Shown here piece by piece: positions 7,497 through 16,497 of a stretch of 64,000 nt of DNA. The position numbers and the translations under genes were made by a program. The DNA is from Xylanimonas cellulosilytica DSM 15894. Lineage in GTDB: Bacteria > Actinomycetota > Actinomycetes > Actinomycetales > Cellulomonadaceae. A model generated the notes under the pieces. It made no database searches. It was not told where the DNA came from and saw only the letters and a program-made list of their open reading frames with translations. Positions within the stretch are counted from its first letter, which is position 1, and each line of letters opens with the position of its first letter. The stretch lies in assembly GCF_000024965.1 (NCBI RefSeq), contig NC_013530.1:2542001-2606000 (forward strand). The letters are read 5' to 3'.

Positions 7497-8521
7497 TGGA
7501 CTACCCCGACGCCGCGATGCACCGCACCGCCGACCTCACCGCGCTGGCCGACCACATGAGCAACAGCGCCCACGAGAGCTACCGGCTCCTGCGCGGCCCG
7601 CTCTGGCAGGCGCTGCGGACCCTCGGGTTCACCGGCGGCGACGTCCTCGTCCAGGGCGACGGCGCCCCCACGATGCTCAACCTGCCCGACGCACCTGAGC
7701 GCGCGATCGACTTCATCACCGCCCGCCTGACGAACCGCGAGAACGCGGCCAACGCGTCCGACGCGCCCGGCCTCAAGGGCGGGTTCGGGGACTACGACCT
7801 CGTCATCGCGACCATGCCGTGGCTCGACGTCCAACTGCGTGGCATCGGCCGCCACGAACTGCGCACCGACCTCCACGTCGCCAAGACGCTCGCCGCCATC
7901 AAGCTCACCAAGCCCGGCGGACTCGTCGCGATCCTCGCGAACCACTCCCTCATGGACCGGGCGCCAACCGAAGCCCGCGCCGCGATCGGGCGCGAGGCGA
8001 GCTTCCTCGGCGCCATCCGGTTCCCCGCCGGCGTGCTCCGCGCGCAAGCCGGCACCGACGACATCGTCGACCTGATCCTCCTGTCAAAGCCCGCATCCGG
8101 CGTACCCGACGGGTCCGTCCGCTTCACCAAGTCCGTCCAAGTGACCGTCGACCGGTTCATCACCACGATCAACCAGTACTTCGACGACCACCCGGAGCAC
8201 ATGCTCGGCTCGATCTGCCCCGAGGTGCAGATCTGGAACACCTCCGACTTCACCATCCAAGGCGCCGACCGTGGCGCAATGCTGACCGAGTACCGCCAGG
8301 CACTCCTCGGCATCGTCGGCCACGCGATCGTCGCCGGGATCGTGCCTCGCCCCGCCGAGCTCGACCCAGCCACGAAGCCTCCTGGCGGCTGGGTCATCAG
8401 CGGCGCCCGCCGCTACCTCCCCGACGCGCTGCGGGACGCCAGTTCAGGCGGCCGGTTCCTCGACACCCACCCCGAACCCCCGGCGTCCCCGGCGCCGCCG
8501 CCACCGCCTGTCGACCTGTGA
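7496..8521 (+). CDS. N6-adenine methylase-like protein with degenerate motifs
   Basis: The 341-residue protein aligns by eye with the methylase part of large helicase-methylase proteins of mobile elements. LTKPGGLVAILANHSLMD, the segment FLGAIRFPAGVLRAQAGTDD and YFDDHPEHMLG are recognisable. The AdoMet-binding loop, normally like LEPGCGTG, reads LVQGDGAP, and the catalytic NPPF/Y reads TMPW inside DYDLVIATMPW. Both active motifs are therefore altered, which suggests an inactive methylase fold. In phages and plasmids such proteins accompany DNA into a recipient as antirestriction factors, and a decoy role is possible. The C-terminus is a proline-rich tail. The start overlaps the previous stop. 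Confidence 0.7.
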   Translation: MDYPDAAMHRTADLTALADHMSNSAHESYRLLRGPLWQALRTLGFTGGDVLVQGDGAPTMLNLPDAPERAIDFITARLTNRENAANASDAPGLKGGFGDYDLVIATMPWLDVQLRGIGRHELRTDLHVAKTLAAIKLTKPGGLVAILANHSLMDRAPTEARAAIGREASFLGAIRFPAGVLRAQAGTDDIVDLILLSKPASGVPDGSVRFTKSVQVTVDRFITTINQYFDDHPEHMLGSICPEVQIWNTSDFTIQGADRGAMLTEYRQALLGIVGHAIVAGIVPRPAELDPATKPPGGWVISGARRYLPDALRDASSGGRFLDTHPEPPASPAPPPPPVDL

Positions 8522-8574
8522 CTGGCACCCTGCCCGTCGACGCCCAGCACCACCCCACTGCACCGGAGGATCCG

Positions 8575-8775
8575 ATGACCGCCCACGCCGCACACCATGA
8601 ACTGGTGTCCCTCCGTGAAGCCGCCGAGCGCTTCCACGTCTCGATCAAGACGCTCCGCCGCCGGATTGCCGACGGCACCATCACCGGCTACCGGATCGGT
8701 CGCCTCGTGCGCGTCGACCTCGACGACGTCGAGCACGAGCTTCTCGTCGAGATCCCATCGGCGCGTGGCGTGTGA
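8575..8775 (+). CDS. Excisionase-like HTH protein (Xis)
   Basis: The 66-residue protein reads VSLREAAERFHVSIKTLRRR, then IADGTITGYRIGRLVRVD, the MerR-like winged helix of excisionases and AlpA-type factors. CGGAGGA eight bases before ATG 8575 is a strong ribosome-binding site. It lies 58 bases from the convergent integrase gene, the normal place for a directionality factor that bends att DNA and drives excision. Confidence 0.85.
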   Translation: MTAHAAHHELVSLREAAERFHVSIKTLRRRIADGTITGYRIGRLVRVDLDDVEHELLVEIPSARGV

Positions 8776-8833
8776 CCACGCCATCTCCTGGCGGCACGGG
8801 GGCGGCGCACTGCCGCCGGGCCCCGCTGCCCGG

Positions 8834-10117
8834 TCACTCTGCGGCGGCGCGCACCTTCGCCCTCTTGAGCTCTGCAGCAACCGTTCGGCTCATCCGGGAG
8901 GCGAGGTCGACATCGCGGTCCATCGTGGCCTTCTGGTAGCGCAGCACGATCTTGATGTCTCCGTGCCCGCCGCGACGCATCAGCTCTGCGAGCGTCGCGC
9001 CTTCTTGCGCGAACCGCGTGAGCCCGGTGTGGCGCAGGTCGTGGAAGCGGTAGCCGGCGGGCAGGCCCGCCACCTTCGACCGGACGTTCACCCACATGTC
9101 GTTCCACACCGTTGCAGGGACGTGCGTCCTGCCACGTTCCGTGCGCGGGATGACCGGCGACGTCGGTTCCTCGCCGACGTGGGTGTCGAGGTGCGCGGCC
9201 AGTCGCTTGATCATCAGCGGAGGGACAGCCATCGACCTGACCCCCTTGTCGGACTTGGGGTCGGTCAGCTCGCCGGTCGTGCCGTTCTTCTGCCGCCAGA
9301 CGTACAGCGTCGCGGCGCTGCGCTTCTCGTTCCAGACGATGTCACGCCGCTGCAGCCCAAGCACCTCTCCCCGGCGCAGCTGGCACCACGCCGCGAGCAG
9401 CACCCCGATGCGCCACCGAGGCGGCGCCGCCTCATAGAGCTCGTCGACCTGGACCGGCGTGGCGACGTCGTCCTCGGGCGTGTGCGCCTGGTCATGGCGC
9501 ACCGACTTGCGCTGCGGTGTCGCGACGTCGGGCATCCGGTCCAGCAGACCCTCCCGCACGGCCGCGCGAAGCACGAGCTTCAGGGTGTCGATCGCGTCGC
9601 CCGCGACCCCGTTGTGGTTCGCCTCGGGGCGCAGCTGCGACGGCATCGCGACGATGCTCGCCGCCAGGCGCCGCACGACGTCGGTGTCGATCTCGCGCAC
9701 CTTGAGGTCCCCGAGCGGCCCGACGAGGTAGTTGTGGATCCGACCCTTGTAGGCGAGCACCGTGCCGGGCTTGCGGCGCCGGCCACCTTTGCCTGGCTCG
9801 GCCTTGATGGTCTCGAGCCACTGGTCCGCGAACTGCTCGAACGTGATGTCACGCCGGGCTGCCTGCTCTGCTTCGAGCGCACGCCGCTCGACGGCGGCGG
9901 CGGGCGGTTCCCACGTCCCTGCGGCGATCGCGCCGTGCGTCTTGTTGAGCCATGCGCGCGCGTCCCCCTTGGTGAGGAACGTCAGCGGCCGGTCGTCCTC
10001 GGTCCGGGCGGCGTACATCCTGCCGTCGGGACCGAGGTACCGAGCCTGCCATCGCTTCGACGTCAACTGCCTCAGGGAACCCCACGCTTCGCGCCGCCGC
10101 TGTGTCTTGCGAGCCAT
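8834..10117 (-). CDS. int: Tyrosine site-specific integrase
   Basis: The 427-residue recombinase would integrate and excise the element. An N-terminal arm-binding region and a SAM-like core-binding domain (residues about 90-200, ITFEQFADQWLETIK) precede the catalytic domain. All key residues are present: Arg248 in QLRRGEVLGL, His359 and Arg362 in FHDLRHTG, His385 in GGHGD, and the nucleophile Tyr394 in LRYQ. ATG at 10117 has a GGAGGTA ribosome-binding site. It lies at the right border of the element, with a candidate attachment region between it and lpdA. Confidence 0.93.
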   Translation of the reverse strand: MARKTQRRREAWGSLRQLTSKRWQARYLGPDGRMYAARTEDDRPLTFLTKGDARAWLNKTHGAIAAGTWEPPAAAVERRALEAEQAARRDITFEQFADQWLETIKAEPGKGGRRRKPGTVLAYKGRIHNYLVGPLGDLKVREIDTDVVRRLAASIVAMPSQLRPEANHNGVAGDAIDTLKLVLRAAVREGLLDRMPDVATPQRKSVRHDQAHTPEDDVATPVQVDELYEAAPPRWRIGVLLAAWCQLRRGEVLGLQRRDIVWNEKRSAATLYVWRQKNGTTGELTDPKSDKGVRSMAVPPLMIKRLAAHLDTHVGEEPTSPVIPRTERGRTHVPATVWNDMWVNVRSKVAGLPAGYRFHDLRHTGLTRFAQEGATLAELMRRGGHGDIKIVLRYQKATMDRDVDLASRMSRTVAAELKRAKVRAAAE

Positions 10118-10143
10118 CGTCTACCTCCTGGTCGCACCCCGTC

Positions 10144-10188
10144 GTGCCATCCCCGTGCCATAGCGGAGAGGACTTCAGGGGTTCCTCT
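10144..10188. other. Candidate attachment/arm-site region
   Basis: Between int and lpdA are a direct repeat GTGCCAT at 10144-10150 and 10155-10161, and an inverted repeat AGAGGA (10167-10172) / TCCTCT (10183-10188) with a 10-base centre. Tyrosine integrases use inverted core sites around a short overlap plus direct arm repeats, and this is where attR would be expected. No second copy is visible in the window, so this stays a candidate. Confidence 0.3.
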
Positions 10189-10222
10189 GTCTCTAGGTGT
10201 CCACCTCTCCCCGAGACGAGAA

Positions 10223-10262
10223 AGAGGCCCGGACCTGCGAAAACTCGCAGATCCGGGCCTCT
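10223..10262. terminator. Strong hairpin terminator after lpdA
   Basis: AGAGGCCCGGA at 10223-10233 pairs with TCCGGGCCTCT at 10252-10262, with a further 6-bp CTGCGA/TCGCAG stem inside and a 4-base loop. It lies 38 bases past the lpdA stop and is symmetrical enough to work on both strands. Confidence 0.7.
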
Positions 10263-10299
10263 GACCAGGTGTGATCCAGATCACGCCATAGGCGTGGGA

Positions 10300-11703
10300 T
10301 CAGAAGTTGATCATGTGCCCCGCGATGCCGTGGATGGCCTCCTGGATGGCCTCCGACAGCGTCGGGTGGGTGTGCACGTTGCGCGCGACCTCGTCGGCCG
10401 TGAGGTCCCACTTGGCGGCCAGCGTGAGCTCGGGCAGCATCTCGGAGACGTCCGGGCCGATCATGTGGGCGCCGAGCAGCTCGTTGTACTTGGCGTCGGC
10501 GACGATCTTGACGAAGCCGGTCGGGTCACCCAGGCCGTGGGCCTTGCCGTTGGCCATGAACGGGAACGAGGCGACCTTGACGTCGTAGCCCTCGTCCTTG
10601 GCCTGCGCCTCGGTGAGGCCGAAGGACGCGACCTGCGGGGAGCAGAACGTGGCGCGCGGCATCATGCGGTAGTCGCCCAGCGTCATGGTCTCGGCGCCGG
10701 CGATGGTCTCGGCGGCGACGACGCCCTGGGCCTCGGCCACGTGGGCGAGCATGAGCTTGGCGGTGACGTCACCGATGGCGTAGACGCCGGGGACGTTGGT
10801 GCGCATGTGGTCGTCGATGGCGATGGCGCCACGGTCGGTCAGGGCGACGCCGGTCTTGTCCAGGCCGTAGCCCTCGACGTTCGGCGCGAAGCCGACGGCC
10901 ATGAGCACCTTGTCCACGGTGAGCTCGCCGGCCTTGCCGTCCTTGACGCCCTGGAAGGTCACGGTCACCGAGGAGCCGTTGTCCTTGACGGTCTGCACCG
11001 CCGTCGACGTCAGGATGTTGACGCCGAGCTTCTTGTACTGCTTGGCGATCTCCTTGGAGACGTCCGCGTCCTCGTTCGGCAGCGCACGGTCGAGGAACTC
11101 GATGATCGTGACGTCCACGCCGTAGTTCTTCAGGACGTAGGCGAACTCCATGCCGATGGCCCCGGCGCCGACGATGGCGATCGACTTCGGCAGCTCGCGG
11201 GTCATGATCTGGGTCTCGTACGTCACGATGTTGTCGGACAGCTCGACGCCGGGGAGCAGGCGCACCTGCGAGCCCGTCGCGATGATGACGTTGTCCGCGG
11301 TCACCGTCTCCGAGCCGCCGTCGGTCAGCGCGACCTCGATGGTCTTGGCGTCCACGAACGTGCCACGGCCCTGGTACTCCGTGATCTTGTTCTTCTTCAT
11401 CAGGAAGTGCACGCCCTTGGTGCGGCCGTCCGCGACCTCGCGCGAGCGGTCCCACGCGCGGCCGAAGTCGAAGCTGACCTCACCCGACATGCCGAAGAAG
11501 TCCTTCTGCGTGTGGAAGATGTGGGCGAGCTCCGCGTTGCGCAGGAGCGCCTTGGAGGGGATGCAGCCCACGTTGAGGCAGACACCGCCCCAGTACTTCT
11601 CCTCGATGATCGCGACGGACTTGCCGAGCTGAGCGGCGCGGATGGCGGCGACGTAGCCGCCAGGGCCCGCACCGAGGAGAACGACGTCATAGTGGGAAGC
11701 CAT
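10300..11703 (-). CDS. lpdA: Dihydrolipoyl dehydrogenase
   Basis: The 467-residue flavoprotein is the E3 subunit that reoxidises dihydrolipoamide in pyruvate and 2-oxoglutarate dehydrogenases and the glycine cleavage system. The FAD site is GAGPGGY (residues 11-17), the redox disulphide is GGVCLNVGC with Cys42 and Cys47, and a second Rossmann motif GAGAIGMEF binds NAD. The C-terminal dimer domain carries the active His in [15 protein letters not shown] hexamer six bases before the ATG suggests a leaderless mRNA. The length is normal for the family. A lipoate ligase gene lies at 37.2-38.4 kb. Confidence 0.96.
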   Translation of the reverse strand: MASHYDVVLLGAGPGGYVAAIRAAQLGKSVAIIEEKYWGGVCLNVGCIPSKALLRNAELAHIFHTQKDFFGMSGEVSFDFGRAWDRSREVADGRTKGVHFLMKKNKITEYQGRGTFVDAKTIEVALTDGGSETVTADNVIIATGSQVRLLPGVELSDNIVTYETQIMTRELPKSIAIVGAGAIGMEFAYVLKNYGVDVTIIEFLDRALPNEDADVSKEIAKQYKKLGVNILTSTAVQTVKDNGSSVTVTFQGVKDGKAGELTVDKVLMAVGFAPNVEGYGLDKTGVALTDRGAIAIDDHMRTNVPGVYAIGDVTAKLMLAHVAEAQGVVAAETIAGAETMTLGDYRMMPRATFCSPQVASFGLTEAQAKDEGYDVKVASFPFMANGKAHGLGDPTGFVKIVADAKYNELLGAHMIGPDVSEMLPELTLAAKWDLTADEVARNVHTHPTLSEAIQEAIHGIAGHMINF

Positions 11704-11775
11704 GGCGCAAGCCTATTGCGCCGTGCAACGGGTGCGGACGCGACGTGTGTCACAGGCTGCTCGTACGTTGGGTGT

Positions 11776-12639
11776 ATGAGGATCGGTCTGATCGGCTCGT
11801 ACGGCTCCCCCGCGCAGATGGTCCGGCTCGCCCAGGAGGCGGAGCAGCACGGGTGGGACGGCTTCTTCACCTGGGACGGCATCAGTCTCGACGAACCGGG
11901 CTTCGACGCGGCGCCGACGTGGGACCCGTTCGGCATCCTGGCTGCGGCCGCCGTCGTGACCGAGCGGATCACGCTCGGCGCGATGGTGTTCGCGCCCCCG
12001 CGCCATCGCCCGTGGGAGCTCGCGCAGCGCGCGCTCACCGTCGACCACCTCTCGGGCGGCCGCCTGGTGCTCCCGGTCGGCGTCGGCGTCCCCGTCGACC
12101 GTGCGTTCACCTCCGTGCACGGCCAGCCCTCCGTGCTGCGAGACCGCGCAGAGCTGCTCGACGACGTCCTCGGCTGGTTGGAGCGGTCCTGGTCCGGCGA
12201 GGAGTTCTCCTATGAGGGCACCCACCTGAGCACGGGCCCGTTCCGCTTCCCGCGGCCGCCGGTGAACGGTCGCATCCCGGTCTGGCCCGTCGCGGTGTGG
12301 GACTCGGCCAGGCCGCCGCTGCGGTCGTTGAACCGTGCGCTGCGCTGGGACGGCATCGTCCCGCAGGTCCGCGGCGAGACCCCCGACGACGCCGAGGCCC
12401 GTCCGGAGCACGTCGCCGAGCTGGTCACGTGGGCGGCGTCCCGCCGCGACCCCGCCCGCGGCCCGTGGGAGGTCGTCATCCAGGGCCGCCTCTCGCCCGA
12501 CGACGGCGAGGCGCGCGAACAGCTCGCCGCAGCCGCCGACGCCGGAGCCACCTGGTGGGTCGAGAGCTGGTGGGACCCGGAGACGACGACCGCCGAGCAC
12601 CTGCTGACGCTCGCCCGGAGGCGGCTGCCCCGGCTGTGA
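11776..12639 (+). CDS. Luciferase-like (LLM-class) flavin-dependent oxidoreductase
   Basis: The 287-residue product has a bacterial-luciferase TIM-barrel pattern: MRIGLIGSYGSPAQMVRLAQ, AEQHGWDGFFTWDG, ITLGAMVFAPPRHRP and then LAQRALTVDHLSGGRLVLPV. Such enzymes use FMNH2 or F420 as hydride carrier. The substrate cannot be told. It is divergent from lpdA. TACGTT at 11764-11769, six bases before ATG, marks a leaderless promoter and fixes the start. The tail (ATWWVESWWDPETTTAEHLL) resembles the end of F420-type members, so F420 use is plausible but not proven. Confidence 0.85.
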   Translation: MRIGLIGSYGSPAQMVRLAQEAEQHGWDGFFTWDGISLDEPGFDAAPTWDPFGILAAAAVVTERITLGAMVFAPPRHRPWELAQRALTVDHLSGGRLVLPVGVGVPVDRAFTSVHGQPSVLRDRAELLDDVLGWLERSWSGEEFSYEGTHLSTGPFRFPRPPVNGRIPVWPVAVWDSARPPLRSLNRALRWDGIVPQVRGETPDDAEARPEHVAELVTWAASRRDPARGPWEVVIQGRLSPDDGEAREQLAAAADAGATWWVESWWDPETTTAEHLLTLARRRLPRL

Positions 12640-12669
12640 CGCTGGACACCTGCGTGGCGCGAATGATCT

Positions 12670-12690
12670 AATTCATTGTGTCAATGAGTT
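12670..12690. promoter_or_regulatory. Inverted-repeat operator before membrane protein/GntR operon
   Basis: AATTCATTG (12670-12678) and CAATGAGTT (12682-12690) form a near-perfect palindrome (8 of 9 pairs) around TGT, in a local AT-rich patch 24 bases before the first gene. It is a likely site for the GntR/YtrA-type repressor encoded by the second gene. Confidence 0.55.
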
Positions 12691-12714
12691 GTCCTGCTCA
12701 CCCAGGAGGTCCCG

Positions 12715-13668
12715 GTGGCCGCCACCGCCCTGGTCTTGCTCATCCCCATCGCGTCGTTCGCGGTTCCCGTCCTGCTCATCGGTCTTGTCCTGTGGCTCCT
12801 CGCGCGCGAGCGGACCGACGATGGCGGCACGCTCGCACGCGCCGCCCGCCGGCACGAGCTGCTGGTCTCGACTCTCGCGGTGCTCGCCGCGGCAGTGGCG
12901 GCTGTCGCTCTGCTCGCACAGCCGGTCAGATGGCCCGGCTGGGCTCCGGCACCGGGCGTCCTCCAGGCGCTCACGCCGTTCAGCATCGCCGGGGTGTTCG
13001 CTCTCGTACGCGCGCTCGGCGAGCTGACCTGGCCTCGCCCGCGCGGCGAGGTGCGCTCCGCACCTCTGACCCGCCGGACAATCTGGTCACTCGGCGGCGC
13101 CCGCCTGAAGGGCGTGCTCGTGACGGGCAGCCTGCTGATCGCCGGACTGGTCGCGACGGGTATCACCGCAGACGCCACCGGTCGCGCGTTCACGACGCCG
13201 CCGGTCCCCCTTCCCGACGGCGGGGCCGTGGGCGGTTCGTCCGGCCCCTACCCGGGCTGGCCCTATGGGCTGCCGATGCTGTTCGGGCTCGCCATCGTCG
13301 CGGTCACCACGTGGCTCGCGCTGACAGCCATCACGCGCCGCCGGCCGCTGGCGGGTGTCCCTGCGGCGCACGACGACGCCGTACGCCGTACGTCGAGCGA
13401 CCGGCTCCTGGCAGCTGTCCAGCTGTGCCTCGGCCTCGCCCTGGCGGCCACCGCGTGGATGGCGGGCACCGCCATCGCGACCCACGGCCGCTCCTTCGAG
13501 GCGAACGGGTTCATAGTCGAGAACCAGGGCCTCGTCACCCTGGGCGTCGTGCTCATGGTCGCCGCGGCCGCCGTCGCCATCGCGTCGGGGACGGTCGCTC
13601 TGCTCGCTCTGCGATCCCGGCGCGTACCGAGGTCCGGCCTCCCCACGCCGCAGGGAGCGCTCGCATGA
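12715..13668 (+). CDS. Multi-pass membrane protein of unknown function
   Basis: The 317-residue protein starts with GTG after an AGGAGG ribosome-binding site. Six or so hydrophobic segments are visible, near residues 3-27, 48-68, 80-98, 138-155, 190-208, and paired segments at 240-260 and 275-300, with short basic loops. No transporter signature or catalytic motif was recognised. It overlaps the downstream GntR gene by four bases (ATGA), so the regulator is co-made and probably controls this gene through the palindrome upstream. YtrA-type regulators commonly govern membrane stress or export systems, but here no ABC ATPase is present. Confidence 0.75.
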   Translation: MAATALVLLIPIASFAVPVLLIGLVLWLLARERTDDGGTLARAARRHELLVSTLAVLAAAVAAVALLAQPVRWPGWAPAPGVLQALTPFSIAGVFALVRALGELTWPRPRGEVRSAPLTRRTIWSLGGARLKGVLVTGSLLIAGLVATGITADATGRAFTTPPVPLPDGGAVGGSSGPYPGWPYGLPMLFGLAIVAVTTWLALTAITRRRPLAGVPAAHDDAVRRTSSDRLLAAVQLCLGLALAATAWMAGTAIATHGRSFEANGFIVENQGLVTLGVVLMVAAAAVAIASGTVALLALRSRRVPRSGLPTPQGALA

Positions 13669-14051
13669 CCGACATCGTCGTCGCGCTGGGCTCCGCCGTG
13701 CCCGTCTACGAGCAGATCCGCGCGCAGGTGGCGGCCGCCGTCGCCGTCGGGACGCTGAAGCCGGGCGACCGGCTGCCCGCCTCACGGGACCTGGCCCGCG
13801 ACCTCGGCATCGCCGTCGGCACCGTGCAGCGCGCGTACAAGGAGCTCGAGGCGAGCGGTGTCGTCGAGTCGCGGCGTCGGACAGGGACGGTCATCGCGCC
13901 CGGTGCGGGCGGGGTGTCGGGCAGCGGCGTCGCTGGTCCACCTGCCGCCGTCGTCGCCCAGGCGCACGCTCTCGTCGCGGTGGCGCGCAAGGCGCGAGTG
14001 CCGGACGATGCCGTGCTCGACCTCGTGCGCGGGGCGCTGGCCGCTGGCTGA
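13665..14051 (+). CDS. GntR-family regulator, YtrA subfamily
   Basis: This 128-residue regulator has a standard winged helix: PVYEQIRAQVAAAVAVGTLK, then PGDRLPASRDLARDLGIAVG and TVQRAYKELEASGVVESRRR. The C-terminal part is only about 45 residues of helix (AQAHALVAVARKARV), too short for a FadR or UTRA ligand domain, and that is the hallmark of the YtrA subfamily. It is encoded with an upstream membrane protein and likely represses the pair. The effector is unknown. Confidence 0.88.
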   Translation: MTDIVVALGSAVPVYEQIRAQVAAAVAVGTLKPGDRLPASRDLARDLGIAVGTVQRAYKELEASGVVESRRRTGTVIAPGAGGVSGSGVAGPPAAVVAQAHALVAVARKARVPDDAVLDLVRGALAAG

Positions 14052-14060
14052 ACGCGGGCG

Positions 14061-14165
14061 TGGTTTCGACAGGCTCAACCACCGGAGCGGCTCAACCACC
14101 GGAAGCGCTCAACCACCGGACGACGACGGGCTCAACCACCATCGGTGGTTGAGCCCGTCGAAACC
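14061..14165. repeat. Intergenic TTTCGAC-AGGCTCAACCACC repeat cluster with hairpin
   Basis: The gap between gntR and leuD is filled by copies of a CTCAACCACCG unit. It starts with TGGTTTCGACAGGCTCAACC and ends with the inverted form GGTGGTTGAGCCC-GTCGAAACC. The last two copies form a perfect 17-bp stem (14124-14140 with 14144-14160) with a 3-base loop, which probably terminates both converging transcripts. The same unit recurs at 24632-24656 and 39323-39347. Confidence 0.7.
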
Positions 14166-14179
14166 CTCAGTGACCTCGG

Positions 14180-14821
14180 TCAGAGCTGCGCCGGGCGGGC
14201 CGGCTCGATCTCGGCCTTCTCCCAGTGCTTGGCCGGCAGCGTCTTCGGGCGCCACGCCTCACGCTCCGCCTCGAAGGCCGTGATGGCCTCCTCCTTCTGG
14301 AGCGTCAGGCCGATGTCGTCCAGGCCCTCCATGAGGCGCCAGCGCGTGTAGTCGTCGATCTGGAACGGCACCGTGATGTCGTCGGCGTGCACGGTGCGGT
14401 GCTCGAGGTCGACGGTCACCTCGGTGCCCGGGTTGGTCTCGAGGATCTTCCACAGGAGCTCGATGTCCTCCTGCGCGACGACGCCCGCGACCAGGCCCTG
14501 CTTGCCCGAGTTGCCGCGGAAGATGTCCGCGAACCGGGAGGCGAGCACCACGCGGAACCCGTAGTCCTTGAGGGCCCACACGGCGTGCTCGCGCGAGGAG
14601 CCGGTGCCGAAGTCAGGGCCTGCGACCAGCACGGAGCCACCCTTGTAGGCGTCCTGGTTGAGCACGAACGCGGGGTCACCGCGCCAGGCGGCGAACAGCG
14701 CGTCCTCGAAGCCCGTGCGGGTGATCCGCTTGAGGTACACGGCCGGGATGATCTGGTCGGTGTCGACGTTGCTGCGGCGCAGGGGCACCCCGACGCCCGT
14801 GTGGACGGTGATCTTCTCCAT
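14180..14821 (-). CDS. leuD: 3-isopropylmalate dehydratase small subunit
   Basis: The 213-residue swivelling-domain subunit of isopropylmalate isomerase acts in leucine synthesis, moving the hydroxyl of 2- to 3-isopropylmalate. [17 protein letters not shown], then [17 protein letters not shown] and [10 protein letters not shown] are diagnostic substrate-binding segments. It starts 27 bases after leuC with a GGAAG ribosome-binding site and forms the second gene of leuCD. The length is normal. Confidence 0.96.
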   Translation of the reverse strand: MEKITVHTGVGVPLRRSNVDTDQIIPAVYLKRITRTGFEDALFAAWRGDPAFVLNQDAYKGGSVLVAGPDFGTGSSREHAVWALKDYGFRVVLASRFADIFRGNSGKQGLVAGVVAQEDIELLWKILETNPGTEVTVDLEHRTVHADDITVPFQIDDYTRWRLMEGLDDIGLTLQKEEAITAFEAEREAWRPKTLPAKHWEKAEIEPARPAQL

Positions 14822-14848
14822 GGGTCTCTTCCTTCCGAGAAGCGGGGG

Positions 14849-16402
14849 TCAGGCCTGGCAGGCGGCGACGGCAGGGGCACCGACGCCGACGGTCGGCAGG
14901 CCCAGGTCGACGACGACGGGCGCGTTGCCGTCGAAGCCGGCGGCGCCCACGCCGTCGAGCGGTGTGCCGTCGAAGGCGGTCAGGTCGGTGTCGGCCGGCA
15001 GGTCGAGGTCGGCGAGCGAGGACAGCGTGCCCCGGATCGCCGTCGCGGCGGCGACCAGCGGCGAGACCAGGTGCGTGCGGCCGCCCTTGCCCTGGCGGCC
15101 CTCGAAGTTGCGGTTCGACGTCGAGGCCGAACGCTCCCCCGGGGCGAGCTGGTCGGGGTTCATGCCCAGGCACATCGAGCAGCCGGCGTTGCGCCACTCC
15201 GCGCCGAAGTCCTTGAAGATCGCGTCCAGGCCCTCGGCCTCAGCCTGCAGGCGCACGCGCGCCGATGCCGGGACCACCAGGACGCGCACGTTCTCGGCCT
15301 TCTTGCGGCCGTCGAGCACCTTGGCGACCGAACGCAGGTCCTCGATGCGGCCGTTGGTGCAGGAGCCGATGAAGACGGTGTCGACCTTGACCTGGCGCAG
15401 CGGGACACCCGGCTCCAGGCCCATGTACTCCAGGGCGCGCTCGGCGGCGACGCGCTCGTTGGCGTCGGCGATCTCGGCCGGCACCGGCACGTTGGCCGAC
15501 AGGGGCAGGCCCTGTCCCGGGTTGGTGCCCCAGGTGACGAACGGCTCGAGGTCCGCAGCCTCGAGGACGACCTCGGCGTCGAAGGTGGCGTCGTCGTCGG
15601 ACCGCAGCGTCTTCCAGTACTCGACGGCGGCGTCCCAGTCGGCGCCCTCGGGGGCGTGCGGGCGGCCCTTGAGGTACTCGAAGGTGGTCTCGTCGGGCGC
15701 GATCATGCCGGCGCGGGCGCCAGCCTCGATCGACATGTTGCAGATCGTCATGCGGGCTTCCATCGACAGGCGACGGATCGCCTCGCCGCGGTACTCGAGC
15801 ACGTAGCCCTGGCCACCGCCGGTGCCGATCTTGGCGATGATCGCCAGGATGATGTCCTTCGACGTCGCACCCGGGGGCAGCTCGCCGTCGACGGTGATGG
15901 CCATGGTCTTGAACGGCTGCAGCGGCAGCGTCTGCGTGGCGAGCACGTGCTCGACCTCGGAGGTGCCGATGCCGAACGCGAGAGCGCCGAACGCACCGTG
16001 GGTCGAGGTGTGAGAATCGCCACAGACGACTGTCAGGCCGGGCATCGTCAGACCGAGCTGCGGGCCCACCTGGTGGACGATGCCCTGGTCCGAGTCGCCG
16101 AGCGAGTGGATGCGGACGCCGAACTCCCGCGCGTTGTCGCGCAGCTTGTCGATCTGCGTCCGCGACGTGAGGTCCGCGATGGGCAGGTCGATGTCCAGCG
16201 TCGGGGTGTTGTGGTCCTCGGTGGCGATCGTGAGGTCGGGACGGCGCACGGGGCGGCCGGCCAGGCGCAGGCCCTCGAAGGCCTGCGGGCTCGTGACCTC
16301 GTGCAGCAGGTGGAGGTCGATGTAGAGAAGGTCAGGCTCGCCGTTTGCCCCGTGCCGCACGAGGTGTGCGTCCCAGACCTTCTCTGCCAGAGTGCCGGCC
16401 AT
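14849..16402 (-). CDS. leuC: 3-isopropylmalate dehydratase large subunit
   Basis: The 517-residue aconitase-type subunit carries the [4Fe-4S] cluster of isopropylmalate isomerase. Cluster cysteines are visible in [14 protein letters not shown] and in GCSMCLGMN (two cysteines three apart). [19 protein letters not shown] near the N-terminus and [20 protein letters not shown] are conserved substrate and cluster regions. It is slightly longer than E. coli LeuC (about 466) because of a C-terminal extension. It is the first gene of leuCD, divergent from an IclR-type regulator that probably controls it. Confidence 0.96.
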   Translation of the reverse strand: MAGTLAEKVWDAHLVRHGANGEPDLLYIDLHLLHEVTSPQAFEGLRLAGRPVRRPDLTIATEDHNTPTLDIDLPIADLTSRTQIDKLRDNAREFGVRIHSLGDSDQGIVHQVGPQLGLTMPGLTVVCGDSHTSTHGAFGALAFGIGTSEVEHVLATQTLPLQPFKTMAITVDGELPPGATSKDIILAIIAKIGTGGGQGYVLEYRGEAIRRLSMEARMTICNMSIEAGARAGMIAPDETTFEYLKGRPHAPEGADWDAAVEYWKTLRSDDDATFDAEVVLEAADLEPFVTWGTNPGQGLPLSANVPVPAEIADANERVAAERALEYMGLEPGVPLRQVKVDTVFIGSCTNGRIEDLRSVAKVLDGRKKAENVRVLVVPASARVRLQAEAEGLDAIFKDFGAEWRNAGCSMCLGMNPDQLAPGERSASTSNRNFEGRQGKGGRTHLVSPLVAAATAIRGTLSSLADLDLPADTDLTAFDGTPLDGVGAAGFDGNAPVVVDLGLPTVGVGAPAVAACQA

Positions 16403-16461
16403 GCTCAGTCCCTTCTCAGGCCCCCGACGACGGTGGTCGCGAGGGTCACGGTTCCTACAAC

Positions 16462-16488
16462 TTGCAATCTCACGTGCCGAGACGGCAA
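16462..16488. promoter_or_regulatory. Dyad operator between leuCD and iclR-type gene
   Basis: TTGC-nn-TCTC at 16462-16471 mirrors GAGA-nn-GCAA at 16479-16488 around seven bases. The right arm overlaps CAATAT (16486-16491), the -10 hexamer of the leaderless regulator gene, so binding would block that promoter and lie just upstream of leuC. This is the expected site of an LtbR/NdgR-like regulator. Confidence 0.6.
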
Positions 16489-16497
16489 TATCGCCCT

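Noticed and set aside
14083-14140. CRISPR array
   Set aside because: The CTCAACCACCGG units are only about 12 bases, the spacers are very short and unequal, and no cas genes are present.
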